Below the pieces are notes generated by a model that worked only from the letters and a program-made list of their open reading frames with translations, searched no databases and was not told the DNA's origin. The position numbers and the translations under genes were made by a program. 64,000 nt of DNA from Coniferiporia sulphurascens (Eukaryota; Basidiomycota; Agaricomycetes; Hymenochaetales; Hymenochaetaceae), in NCBI GenBank assembly GCA_002794785.1, contig NBBA01000017.1:62001-126000 (forward strand). The letters run 5' to 3'. The number at the start of each line of letters is the position of its first letter. Position 1 is the stretch's first letter. Positions 22,301 to 32,200 of this stretch are shown piece by piece.

Positions 22301-23307
22301 TCCCACCACTTGACCTTGTGTCCCCCTGCCTTAGAAGAGGACGGGGGGTGTGAGGCATCAGTGGCGAAGACCAACGCAGCGTGAATGGCGGCGACCTTGA
22401 CATCAAGGAGGTGGGGCGTGGCGCCTGAGAGGGCGAAGGCGGTGGAGAGTGGAGCATCAAGCGCTTCCAACCATTCAGTAGAGAGCGAATCGTCATACCG
22501 TGGGCGGAGGAAGGGGTCGATGAATGGCTCTAAAGATGTGGGGACAGACCATGTGATGACCGCATGGTCGGATCCGGATGGGGTATCCCAGGATCGTGTC
22601 CAGGAATCGCTTAAAGCGAGGTCTTCTAAAGAAGGAGAAGCCCAGGCTAAGTCGATAACTGATTCGGTGAATTGGGTGGATGGGCGTCGCCGGGTATCGA
22701 AGCCCGGCTGATTGATGAGGTGCATAGCGTTTGCAGCAGCCCAGTGCTCGAGAGGGCGCGCTTTTTGCGCGTCATTTGCCGAGTGGGTGCCGTGATCCCA
22801 GTGGATGGAGTGGAGGTTAAAATCCCCAGCAACCAGCCAGTGTGCACGCGGAGGAAGCTCGAGAAGAGCAAGAGAGGAGATGGTGTCCGTTTTATTCGCA
22901 TCGTGATTGTATACATTAGTGACAAAGAAAGGCCCAAGGCCAGTGTCAAAAATTAGCGTGAGTATGTCTCGGGATGGGGAGCGCGAAGCATCTAGCACCA
23001 CCCGAGACAGAGGGATAGACTGGTGTACCAGTGTGACCACACGCGGACGTGTTAGTTCAGTGGCCCCCGCGGAGGGAGGCACGAAGACGTGGTAGTTGGG
23101 CATGGCGGGGAAGCCGAAAACGGGCGTACCTGCTGCATCCAACATAGAAGGGGAGGCACCGATGGGGTACCAAGGAGGCTCCTGGAGTAAGATTACCGCA
23201 GGTGGAAGGGGGGCACCGGGGGCAGACGAGAAGGAGTGGATGAGTGCTTCGACGTGCACTCGGGACGTTGCAACATTGTGTTGCATAAACGTCCATGGAC
23301 TACTCAT
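19387..23307 (-). CDS. LINE ORF2: endonuclease, reverse transcriptase, RNase H
   Basis: An intact 1306-residue polyprotein. Residues 1-255 are an exonuclease-endonuclease-phosphatase domain: FMQHN, LLQEPPW (catalytic Glu), VAGDFNLHSIHWD and SGSDHAVITW. The reverse transcriptase spans about 480-760: YRPITLEETMGKLLEKIIANR, ALAVDVAGFFPSVQ (first Asp), GVPQGSPISPILSALFA, and the catalytic YVDD box near residue 690. RNase H runs from about 980 to 1120: YTDGS (Asp), TDCELAALADA (Glu), IYTDCEVAL (Asp) and VPGHSDVEGNEFAD. A C-x2-C-x7-H-x4-C zinc motif (CPFCHVPETRAHLLLSC) lies near residue 1220. All the catalytic residues I can see are present, so the product may be active. Its start overlaps the ORF1 stop by 8 nt. 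Confidence 0.96.
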   Translation of the reverse strand: MSSPWTFMQHNVATSRVHVEALIHSFSSAPGAPLPPAVILLQEPPWYPIGASPSMLDAAGTPVFGFPAMPNYHVFVPPSAGATELTRPRVVTLVHQSIPLSRVVLDASRSPSRDILTLIFDTGLGPFFVTNVYNHDANKTDTISSLALLELPPRAHWLVAGDFNLHSIHWDHGTHSANDAQKARPLEHWAAANAMHLINQPGFDTRRRPSTQFTESVIDLAWASPSLEDLALSDSWTRSWDTPSGSDHAVITWSVPTSLEPFIDPFLRPRYDDSLSTEWLEALDAPLSTAFALSGATPHLLDVKVAAIHAALVFATDASHPPSSSKAGGHKVKWWDASCRAHMAALRGASPADRTMLRRQSAGIFRRAKRNWADSFTASVKPDKIWPMAKWAMGSRRAPIPALVSGHSTANSPAEKASAFRSKYFGTQPSAATPSTYSFVGARPMRNHPILMEELDHALNLTSNSSAPGITGVGYQALKSLYATHNVSLLALYNECLDAGHHPRPWKDAKVVMLRKLNKKDPTALNAYRPITLEETMGKLLEKIIANRIQFIANELGALPPSQYGTRQKSGVLDATTDLVNEIETAWARHHITTALAVDVAGFFPSVQHTHLHSVLLELGFPPLLISWVMSFVSDRRVALSFDGFTDTLTPIPNMGVPQGSPISPILSALFATSLLSSLQATDPLVLVRAYVDDHLLTTSSSSIATNVARLEKAYLSFSAACRALGLSLDDDKSELIHWTRRHDLREDSLIHPINLPRQGLPPLRIVPSRPLRWLGIFFDAQLLFTVHVQRMCFKAMSSLRALELLGNTLRGLDPLHLRRLYIGCILPVLLWGSPLWFTGKRQKGKCDKMTLVQSAACRRILGSWRTSPRGPSEVLASILPIPLRLERTKSRAAIRYLTTKHTLLPLRNTRKGAITSSFVERVPPGCERVPRYTRPPWLTLPPLRHVSIDQAIDHSQEAREALIQSHHGLINRLKDVPTRLLIYTDGSRKGTSPSTYAGGCAGVWFYRGESVLIRETYLGSSIHATDCELAALADAAWLLAYSYDLHPDITQVEIYTDCEVALTLLADPRPAPGVNVALFIRKCLKIANKRFPNVFFHLHWVPGHSDVEGNEFADVLACGIADNPPPGTLPFPPTIRFLRETASSTALSQWKSDWASACRKSRGTSDAHSMGVTLNPSTKPSALMQNLTLGRRTKCKVFRTLLGHTGFGAYFGRIPGRDPMCPFCHVPETRAHLLLSCPNTLPARRAVWKTPIPSTEAQWFSKDGLPLLASFLDSHPAFEAEPILVFDPGGPTVIHVSDLGFATGN

Positions 23308-25581
23308 CTACCGGGGGTGGGGCGAAAGAGGAACGGGCACGGCCACGCTGTTTGGGGCAGCTGGAAGAGTCGGCGCGGTGTTCGCCGGAACAGTTCGAGC
23401 ATTTAGGGGGGTGTGTGCAGGGGGAGGAAGCCGGAAGGGCGTCTCGTACACACCCAGGGCAGCGCATGCGGTGATCGTCAGTACGGTGACGGCCAGCGCA
23501 TATGAGGCACGACCAGGGGCGGTTCCTGCAGTTTTGGACTAGGTGGCCGAGTGCAGCGCATTTGATGCATTGCATGAGGCGAGGGAGGTCACGACGGGCC
23601 ACCAGTTTAAGCCGGCGGCCGAACATGTATATGACGCGATTCCTAGGGGTAGATAGGATGTTCGCAGAGCGGGCGCCCGTGGGGTCTTCAAAAGAGAAGG
23701 CGATGGGGGCAGACATGACGTCCTCAGTCAATAGCTCGTAAGCCCGGGTCCAATCGGGTTCAAGAGTCATTGGCAGCGAGAGGAGGTGAGGGTTGGCGGC
23801 ACGAAACTCCGCTTGGAGGTCGTTCGCCGTGAAGGCGGGGAGGCCCTGCGCAGGGCGCGTAGGGACTTCGGCAATTTGGAGGCAGGCCCAAGATACGAGT
23901 TGGGAGACTGTGGCAGGGTAGACGCTTTGGACGGCAGCCATCACAACTTCCTTCACGCTGTTCATAGTAGGAATGTGAGTGTTGTGAGCGAACGTCACGA
24001 AGCAATTGCCTCGGTCGTTCCAATGGGCTGCACGTACGACCAGTTTGGCCGCAGTGGGGAAGCGTGAGAGGGCGGTCCTGACGTTAATGGTCGTCTGGGA
24101 GTCGGTGGGGCGCGCTCCAGCAGGAGGTGGACTTCCATGGAAGCGGATGGCGAGGGTCGGGTCCGTAATAGTACGGATAACCGGGAGGACTGCACGCTTC
24201 GGCTCTTGTTTCACAGCGCTAGCAGTAGCGGGGGCCCCTGTCGACACTGGCGCTGCAGTAGCAGGGACAGTGGCAGGGGTAGCCCCGCCCGCGGCATGAC
24301 CTGGAGTGACAGGTGTCGGCAAGGTGGACCCGGCGGTGGAGGTAGAAGGGCCCGAAGGTCCTTGTGGTGGAGGAGGTGCAGTACTTGGGTTGGCTTTACC
24401 CTTCCCTTTCCTGTCTCCGGAGGGGGCGGACCCGGCCCCCGAGGAATGTGGGGGGATCGTTCGAGTGCGTCCATCCGCTGCATCATGAAAGCCATTTGGC
24501 GCGTAAGGTCAGACATGACCTGCACCATCTGCTGTGGCAGGGAGGGAAGAGAGGGGGGGCCTGCCACAGCCTGTACGGACTGGGAGGGGGCGGGAAGGGG
24601 GGCAGGGCCTGAGGCTATGCCGAAGCGGGGGCCTGCCGCCGCCCGAAAGGCCTGCGACGTGGCGGAGTGTGCGAGCGGATCCTCCTGGACCAAGGCACTG
24701 TTGAGAGAATTGACCGCAAAGGCAATCTCCCCAAGGAGGGCGGCAGTAGGGGCAGCCGACAAAGAGGTCGTCTTCCCTAGTGCGAGAAGGTCATGGGAGG
24801 CGCGCATCGCAGTAGTGGCGGCCAGCCGGAGGTGGGGAACCTGCAGGGTCACCGCCCTGGGGGACAGTGGCACTGGGGTGCTGGTGGATTTGCGCTTTTT
24901 CCGCGCAGAAGCCGTAGAGGCCTGGTCATCGGGGGCATTGGCCTCCGACATTTCTGAGTCGGAGTCCAGCGACGAGATGGCCGCAGACATCGGGCGGGAC
25001 GGCCCACGAGGGGTTTCGTCTACACGGGGGGCCCTACCCCCACCACCTGGAGGGGTGATAGGGGGGGCAGGCTCATCGAGAGGGGAAGCCGCGCCTGTGG
25101 GGATGTAACTCGCCCACATGGAGGCAGAGGTGGATTGGGGGGCCTGCGGAGCAGGGGCCACGAGAGGGGAGAGGCTGGCTTGACCCCCAGAAAAGAGGGT
25201 TTCGCTGGAAATAGCCCCTGAGAGGGGAAGACCCGGTTTAGCCGGGGGGGAAACTTGTGCCATGACCTGGTCAGTTCCTCGGTCGCTCGCGACGGAGGCG
25301 GCGCGGGACGGTGGGTGAAAGGGTTGGCGAGATGTGATCTCCGCCGCCAGTGGGGAAACTGTGGGGAGAACTTTGGGGGGCACCGGAGGCGCGCGGGCGG
25401 CGCTCGAGATCGACCCCGAGAACGAGGAAGAGCGGGCGGCGACCGTTCCCGGAGGAGGCAGTGAGTCGGTCCCCCAACCACGAAGAGAACGCATACCACC
25501 CCTTGTAGGAACAGAGGGGGCGTGAAAGGTCTCGTCGATGGGACGGGGGGGTTGTTGTTCTTGTTGTTGTTGATCAGACAT
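23300..25581 (-). CDS. LINE ORF1: gag-like zinc-knuckle protein, frameshifted
   Basis: ORF1 encodes the nucleic-acid-binding protein that packages LINE RNA. Reading starts at the ATG at 25581 (MSDQQQQEQQPP). A Pro/Ser/Ala-rich head follows, then a helical stretch near 24480-24560 (MVQVMSDLTRQMAFMMQRMD). Near 24390-24415, in a run of A and G (GGAAAGGGAAGGG), the Pro-rich reading leaves one frame and continues in another, which carries the C-terminal half. That half ends with three zinc knuckles: CIKCAALGHLVQNC (C-x2-C-x4-H-x4-C), a CLICAGRH...C unit, and CSNCSGEHRADSSSC. The stop is at 23300-23302. The break is either a one-base change in this copy or a sequencing error, or less likely programmed frameshifting. 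Confidence 0.8.
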
Positions 25582-25640
25582 AGAGGGCAGAGTGCTCAAA
25601 AGACTACCTAGATGGTGGTGGTTAGAGGACAAGGAGGATG

Positions 25641-25654
25641 GCGCGAGCCCAAGT
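25641..25654. repeat. Target site duplication, LINE 5' side
   Basis: GCGCGAGCCCAAGT, identical to 19180-19193. Only about 90 bp separate it from the stop codon of the second WW gene, so the element landed just downstream of that gene. Confidence 0.9.
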
Positions 25655-25741
25655 AAGTATGCTCAATTCTAATCCTACTTAGTCATTGTAGCGCTACAAA
25701 TACACATGTACTCCCGGATGATCTCTGTGCAGTGAATATTT

Positions 25742-26663
25742 TTACCAGCCATCGCCTCCATCGCCCCCGTAGTTGTCCTCGTCGTATTGCTGATCGGCAC
25801 CTAGACCCAGAACAGCCAGTTCAGCACAGCAGACAGAGAAATAAGTGAGATAGCCGGCGCACCGTTGTCAAAGCCCTCCCTGTACTCGTCTTCGTTGTGG
25901 TCCTCGAACGCGTTCTCGAGCAACGCACCGCCGAGCAAACCAGCGGCACCAATGCCGACCATCGCACCCACCCCCATCCCGCTCTTCTTGGGCGGTTCCG
26001 CAGGCGCCGACTCCACATATACCGTCTGGGTGGCCGGTGGCGCGCCTCCCCCACCAAACCAGCCGCGTTCGCCTCCGGGCCCTTGCTGACCATATCCTCC
26101 CCCATAACCGGGCTCGGGGCCCCTTCCGTACCCGTACCCGGGATCAGGGCCTCTTCCGTACCCCGGATCGGGTCCCCTGCCGTATTCGGGTGCATAGCCG
26201 CCTCCGTACCCGCCTGGAGGCGGGCCGTATCCCGGACTACGGGACGGGGGTGGTGGGCCATACCCCGGGCTACGGGACGGGGGCGGTGGGCCGTACCCCG
26301 GGCTGCGTGACGGACCGTATCCGTCGCCTTGATAAGGGGCATAGGACGGCTGGCCCCATCCACGCGCCTCAGGGGGCGGCGGACCAGGCGGTGGGCCCAT
26401 CGGGGGCGTGATCACGGGCGGCGGGGGGCCAAGCGGGTGCGTCCACGACGGCGCGTTTCCATCTCGCGTGTTCACGTAAAACCTGTTTTGTCGTGTAGCG
26501 TATATGCGCACGGACGTGAGGACGTCGTCGGGGGGTGAGCTGCTAGTGGCCAGCGGACGCACCAGGTTTTGTACTGATCATTGTAGCGCTCGACCCATCC
26601 CTCAGGGAGCGGGCGGCGGTCGGGGTTCTGCATCCCGGGGCTGCCCGGAGGACCGTAGGACAT
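25742..26663 (-). CDS. WW-domain protein with glycine zipper (Wwm1-like)
   Basis: Three exons (26563-26663, 25863-26482, 25742-25800) give 259 residues. The WW domain is at about residues 17-50: NPDRRPLPEGWVERYNDQYK, then TWFYVNTRDGNAPSWTHP, with both Trp residues and the central aromatic pair. A Pro/Gly/Tyr-rich middle carries three near-identical RSPGYGPPPPS units and several GRGPDPGYG units. Then a glycine zipper (GMGVGAMVGIGAAGLLGGAL) that could enter or cross a membrane, then an acidic end NAFEDHNEDEYREGFDNG joined to ADQQYDEDNYGGDGGDGW. This layout resembles yeast Wwm1, which binds the metacaspase, and related fungal proteins. The similarity is of architecture only; the partner is unknown. 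Confidence 0.85.
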
Positions 26664-27378
26664 TGTGTCGGTTGTCGGATGTCGAGGGGTAGTTGTTGTG
26701 GTACTAGGTAGAGAGCTTGAGGCCGACCGATAGTGGATGGTGGGGAAATCAGATACCAGCGGGCGCTCGGTGCAGGATCGTGCGATGGGGTACGATTGGT
26801 GGCTTACTTATAGGAGCGGCAGCAGGCCCGAAGTCAAGACGGAGGGTCGCTATGCATATGTACATTAATCATGCACCTTAATGCATAGCTAACTGCGCAT
26901 GCCCTGCCGCCACGTCGTATCTGCTAGACAGCCACAAAGCCGAAGCACCGTCGCCATCGGCACCTGCGAAGATGGCCTACGCATCGCATTCCACGGCCCA
27001 CCAATGGCAAAATGTGCTGTCGAGGGAAGCTTACACGCAATCGCTACACTGATTGCCTTGATGAGGACTAGGGATGGAAACCATCTATGATGGACCAACG
27101 CGAATATATGCGCAGACAAAGCAAGAACAGTGTATTGTAATGTAGTGTACCAAGTAGCTATAGCGAGCAGTGTACAGTAAGTGAAAAAATCATTTTCGAC
27201 GGATCAGGCATAAAAAAAGACCTGCAGGCAATAGAAGGTCGAACAGAGAGAATATAGAAATAGTGACATAAACACAGAAACGCGTCGGCCTTTTGAAGAA
27301 AAGAAGAGAAGGAACACGGAATATGCTCAACGTGACCACTGCTCAGGGGTCGTTGAGCGTGTCAGCATCAAAGTGAAA
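26664..27378. other. Intergenic region upstream of the Wwm1-like gene
   Basis: About 715 bp with the promoter of the Wwm1-like gene and the 3' flank of the HMG-box gene, both on the minus strand. Short frames near 26889-27119 carry no recognisable domain. No RNA gene was recognised. Confidence 0.5.
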
Positions 27379-28591
27379 TCATGCCGCGGCTTCGTCCTTC
27401 TGCGCCTTCTTGGACGTCCTCTTCTTGCGCTCTTTCTTATCTGCCTCCTCCTTAACAGCTGTCACTGCCGCTGCAGCCTTCGTGGCCGCTTTCCCAGACG
27501 GCGGCGTCGGTGCTGCTCGCTGCTGACCCGTTACTTTCGCCTTTTTTGACGCGGGTTGCGGCGCCTCCTGTTCCTGCTCTTCTTCGTCTGAGGCCACCTC
27601 TGAGTCCTCATTTGAGTCTGACTCGTCGGACTCCGCCTCAGAACTCGACGCCGCGGCACCGTCATTTACTACAGCAGCAACTGCAGCAGAATCCTCTGAG
27701 GCTTCTTCTTCATCAGACTCTGTGTCTTGTGCGGCGGCGACAGATGCCAACGGCGCGGCGGCCACCGGGGCGGCGACAGCCGTGACGGACTTGGTCGATG
27801 TCTGGAGCGAAAGGTGAGCGAGTGGCTTGGTTCACGAAGGACCGTATGGACTCACGATATCAGCAGGGGGAGCTCCAACTGTGCCTGCGAGCCGCACGTC
27901 GTATGCAGCCTTGCGCTCTTGCCATTGTATTTTCGACTCGTTTGTAAGGTCGTTGTAGACCTGGGACAACCTGTTAGTATCACGAAGATGCCCTACATCG
28001 TAACGCCGCGATGCACACCTTCTTGTCGGCGTCAGACATCTGTTGCCAGCGCTCCGAAATCTTGCTGAGCAGCTCATGGTACGGCTTGCCCGGGTAGCGT
28101 TCGCGCATCTCCTTGCGGACCTCGTTCTGGAAGAGCAAGTACGCGCTTGGTGGGCGCTTCGGTGCGTTCGGGTCTTTGAGTTTCTTCTCTTTCTTTTCTG
28201 TCAGTGCGCGTTTGCGCTTCTTTTTGCCTGAAGCGTCGGCGTCGTTGCCGCCAGGCGCCTGGAATTGCATGGTTCCGTTGAGGGGCTGCTGCTGACCGGA
28301 CGCGAACATCTGGAACATGTTCATTGGGTTGAGCCCGGACTGCTGGGGTGAGAAGGCGGCATGTTGTACTAGGGCAGCGAAGCTCTCCGCCATCGCGGCG
28401 GCGTTGCGGAGGGACTCGGCGGCCTGGCCGAGCGTGGTGACGAGCTGGAAGCGAGAACGAGTCGGTAAGCGTGTTTCGGGTGGACAAGAACAATCTGAGA
28501 CGCGCCGGGCGACGACGGCGACGCGACGGCGGCAGGTTGGAGATAATGGACTGACCTGGTGCCGCTGGTAATCAATGTCCTGTTGCTGCAT
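27379..28591 (-). CDS. HMG-box protein with acidic tail
   Basis: Four exons (28556-28591, 28019-28444, 27856-27960, 27379-27801) give 329 residues. A short Q-rich start (MQQQDIDYQRHQ) leads to a helical stretch (LVTTLGQAAESLRNAAAMAE). The basic lead KKKRKRALTEKKEKKLKDPN precedes the HMG box: APKRPPSAYLLFQNEVRKEM, YPGKPYHELLSKISERWQQM, and after an intron VYNDLTNESKIQWQERKAAYD. The tail is acidic (DTESDEEEASEDSA, ESDESDSNEDSE) and ends in a Lys-rich block. HMG boxes bend DNA; acidic tails modulate this. The layout fits a nuclear architectural or chromatin-remodelling factor (Nhp10- or HMGB-like). I cannot say which. It is divergent from the PNUTS-like gene. Confidence 0.9.
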
Positions 28592-29272
28592 GACTGGCGT
28601 GGTTGTAAGCGGACGCGAGAGTAACACAGGCTGTGCGCGACGCGTCTTGGGCAGGGAAAAGGAAAAGGAAAAAGGGGGCGCAGAAGAGAAGAGAAATAAG
28701 TAAGACGGGGACTACAAAGATTGTTGACCCGGTATTTGTACACTTTCGAACTCCGATAGACAAAGTTCCATGTCGACGCAAATCGGCATTGAATCCCCGC
28801 TTACCCATTTAGGGGGTCTCCATTAAATTCTAGGTACTGCCGGGTTGTCAGCTGCGCTATTGTGTTTGCCTAATCCCTCGTTTAATGAAGTAAGCACTTG
28901 GTAATCATTACTGCATACTGTCCCGATTAGGGCTCCGTTTGAAGCGCCGCTACAACAAGGCGTATTCCTGGGGCCCCTGCCGCTCGCTGGCTTCCGCGTA
29001 CGACCACCCAGCAGTCGACGACTGCGCCCACTTTGACTGTCCGTCCCAGAGTTCACGACGGCAGAGTTCCGAAAGGTGACTGCACTTATTGTCCTGCCAG
29101 CACCGTACTCGTAGAGCACATAAGCCAGTTCAGTTCGTATCACGTTCCTGTTTCTGTTGCTGCGGACGAAATCGCAAAGGGCGAAAAGGGCGAAAGAAAA
29201 AGGGAAAAAAAAAATCCAGATCAAAGCAGCCCAAATAGACCACGGGACACGCACGGCAAGAGAGCTGCAGGG
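28592..29272. promoter_or_regulatory. Divergent promoter region, HMG-box and PNUTS-like genes
   Basis: About 680 bp separate the two start codons. The part next to the PNUTS-like start is purine-rich (29170-29225, with AAAAAAAAAA at about 29207). Long frames on the minus strand here have no recognisable domain. No TATA box was evident. Confidence 0.5.
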
Positions 29273-32200
29273 ATGGAAGCGTTCAACCCCGCGCTCTTCA
29301 ACCAGCAGTGGATTCACTCCACCCCCGACTCTGCCGTTCAGAATGCACACGACCAGTCCACATCCGCCCCGACGCAGAACGGACACGGCTCCCCCGATGA
29401 CTGGTCCAAGCCCATCGATCTGAGCGAGTTTGGTCTCGGTGACCTCCAGGGTGAGCGCACACCCATCAGAAGCCCCAATAAATTGGGGTTCAGCCAAACT
29501 GGTGTTCGTGAGGACGTGAGCTGATGCCTGCGTTGTTTCTTGTTTTGCCCAGCGTCGACGTCGGGTTCGTCTTCGATCGCGCCCGTCCAGCTCTACCAAT
29601 TCCCGCCCATGTCCCAAAACGGGCATCCGTACTACCCCACGGTTGCCCCTTTCAACATGGTCTCCTACGGCCAGGCTGCCGCGGCCGCGGCATGGCCACG
29701 CCAGGACCTCCCTCTGTCCTCATATTCGACGCTCAATGGTGCTACAAGCTCTGCCAACCTGACTCTACAGCAGCAGCAGCAGCAGCAACAACAACATCAG
29801 CAGCCATCGAGCCAGCCATCTACTCCCGTACAGTCGATGATGATAGAGTACGTGTGTTCTTCAGCTTTGCGATGTTCCGTTTTACAAGCTTATCTTCCGT
29901 TTTAAACAAAAGTCCGGCATTGACCGTCAATGGCGCATCGTCAAATTCTAACCCATCGTATTCCCCTCCACCTGCGTCATCGCCCCCATCGCAGCGAAGC
30001 CCCACCTCTGCGTTTATCAACCACTTCCAACAACCGCAGGCTCAACAGCCTGCGGCAATGAATCCTATGTATATGCAGCACCAGCATGTGCAGCAGCAAC
30101 AACGGACATTGAACCCTCAGCAGCTGAACATGGGGTACCCACATTATATATACCACAATATGCCTCCTCATGTTCCCATCCCACCCCAAACGTCTGCGCA
30201 AACTAACCTCACAGCCAGCTCTTCTACCCAGGTAGCTACTCCACCCGTCGCTCCTGCATCAGTACCAGTGCCCACACCGAGTAAACCATCACAGACCCCT
30301 GCCGAACGCAGGACTGCCTTCCATTCTAAGGTTAAGACGCTCGTTGCACCCACCGCTTTGACAGGCGCAGGCGCGGTGAAGGAGCTTGTGACAGTAATAA
30401 GCGACTATGGCTCCGCGCAGGTCGAACCATCCGTGCGAACACAAATTGCGTCTAAAATCCGTGATAATGCGGGTAATGCATTCTTCCGCGCGTGGTCGGA
30501 GAATGAAGATGCGATGGCGCTATTGACCAACTGGCTCAAGGCGGCTGTATCGGGCAAGGACGATGGACTTTGGGAACCAACGATCATGCCGCTTCTGCAC
30601 GTAAGTACATAATTCATCTATTGTAGTGATTGCTATATTCATGTTTGCGAATTTACATATTCTCCGTGATTTGCATCCTACTTTATCGCCTTTAGATACT
30701 TGATCGATTGCCATTGAACGTGGCGCAGCTAGCGAATTATAGAGTGGGCAAAATTATCACCAAGATATTGCAGAAACCAAACGGTGCCATCACTCCGGGT
30801 AAGTCAGATAGACTATTATTTTTGTTCGCCGAAGTAGGCCCCGTGCCTCCAATGCGAAAAAAGGAAGTTGGGATCACCCTTTCTTCTTCAAGAAAGATTA
30901 CCCTCGAGCATGCGCCTCAGAAGGCTTGCTTTAGGACTTTATATAAAGCAGCAGATGTTAAAAGTCCGCCTATGAGACGAGCCAGCGATGTGTTTTTCAC
31001 CACTTCCCCGCCAGTCATTTTCCGTATCGGGTGGATTGAAATAACAAAACATGTATCTAACTACGTTTTTGCTACACTGTTTGTCTCTGTTACAGCGATC
31101 AAAGATATGGCATCCAACGTCGAGCGAAAATGGCGAACTTTGCTTGAGGAGTCGTCATCTAAAAAAGCGGAAATAGAGGGTGGGTGCATGCCAGTCCACT
31201 GTCCAAAATGAATATATGACTAAAATAACAATTGTTTTATTGTATTTCTTTGGTGCTTTATTTTGGATATCTTCGCGAATGGGCCGGGTCGAATGAAATT
31301 TGCAACAACACAAAATCTGTTACGCGGCTACGTGGATGGCGAATGTATGGATAAACATGGTACAGACAAGACAAAGAAAAGAAAGCTCTCAGACGCCACG
31401 CTCGCGAAGTCCGCACCGCCTATGAAAAAAGTGAACGTCTCCAGCTCTTCCACATCATCCGGTTTGGCGCAGGGGAAGGTGAAGAAAGAGAAGGTCGTAG
31501 CAGTCAAGGATGCGCGTGCAGATGCCTCGTTCTTCTCAGCACCCAAGCCGAAGCCCAAACTACCCAGTTTCAAGAAGGCAGCAGCGCCTTCTGTGGGATC
31601 AGCCAGCAGCGCTGTCGCAGCAGCGGCAACGAATATCGCACAACCAAGTGCAATTAATCCGTTTGAAGAGGTGTTAAAAAGCATGACCAAAGGGCGTCCG
31701 TCGTCCGCGAGTTCGGCAACTCCCGAACCTGGCCCAGCCAATTCTGGAAATGGATTTGTGTCGGGGGTAGGCCTATCCGGGGAGGACAAGCTGACGAAGA
31801 ATGGCAAGAAGCGCAAGTCGGTGACATGGGCGCCTGAGGGTCTCCTCGAAAAGATCAGGTTCATTGAGAAGGCGGTATACGACGACGATCCCGCCGACGT
31901 AAGTCCATTCCTCATGTTCCGAATGAACTTGAACCGATTTTTTCGTAGGGGTCACAAGGTGCGCACAGTATTCGCGATCTGGAACGGGCAGAGGGTGCCG
32001 CAATGCACATTACTTTGTTCGAAGAGTCCATCGACTGGTATGAGCCTCAAGGTAAACTTTTTCACACATTCGTCGTCCGTTGTTTATTAACACAACTACT
32101 CAGCTATCGAGTTTCCGGAGGACATTAATGCGCAGGAGCGCGGCGCAGAGAGTCTGGAGAGGGGCACGCAGGAAGAGCGCGAGAGGGGTGCGCTTGTCAC

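Larger units (their letters stand above)
19193..25640 (-). mobile_element. Complete non-LTR retrotransposon (LINE, I/Tad1-like)
   Basis: The element runs from its 5' end at about 25640 to an A tail seen as 20 T residues at 19193-19212. In order it has a leader of about 60 nt, ORF1 with zinc knuckles, ORF2 with AP endonuclease, reverse transcriptase, RNase H and a terminal zinc motif, about 190 nt of 3'-UTR with a hairpin, and the tail. It has no LTRs. It is flanked by a perfect 14-bp target site duplication. ORF2 is intact over 1306 codons while ORF1 seems frameshifted, which suggests a fairly recent insertion. The RNase H domain points to the I group, which includes fungal Tad1; the exact clade needs phylogeny. 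Confidence 0.95.

Noticed and set aside
24137..25108. Plus-strand 323-codon frame across LINE ORF1
   Set aside because: Antisense shadow of a GC-rich proline-rich coding region; no domain and no splice context.
28823..29626. Minus-strand 267-codon frame overlapping the PNUTS first exons
   Set aside because: It overlaps a well-supported gene on the other strand and has no recognisable domain; its charged and Arg-rich makeup fits chance.
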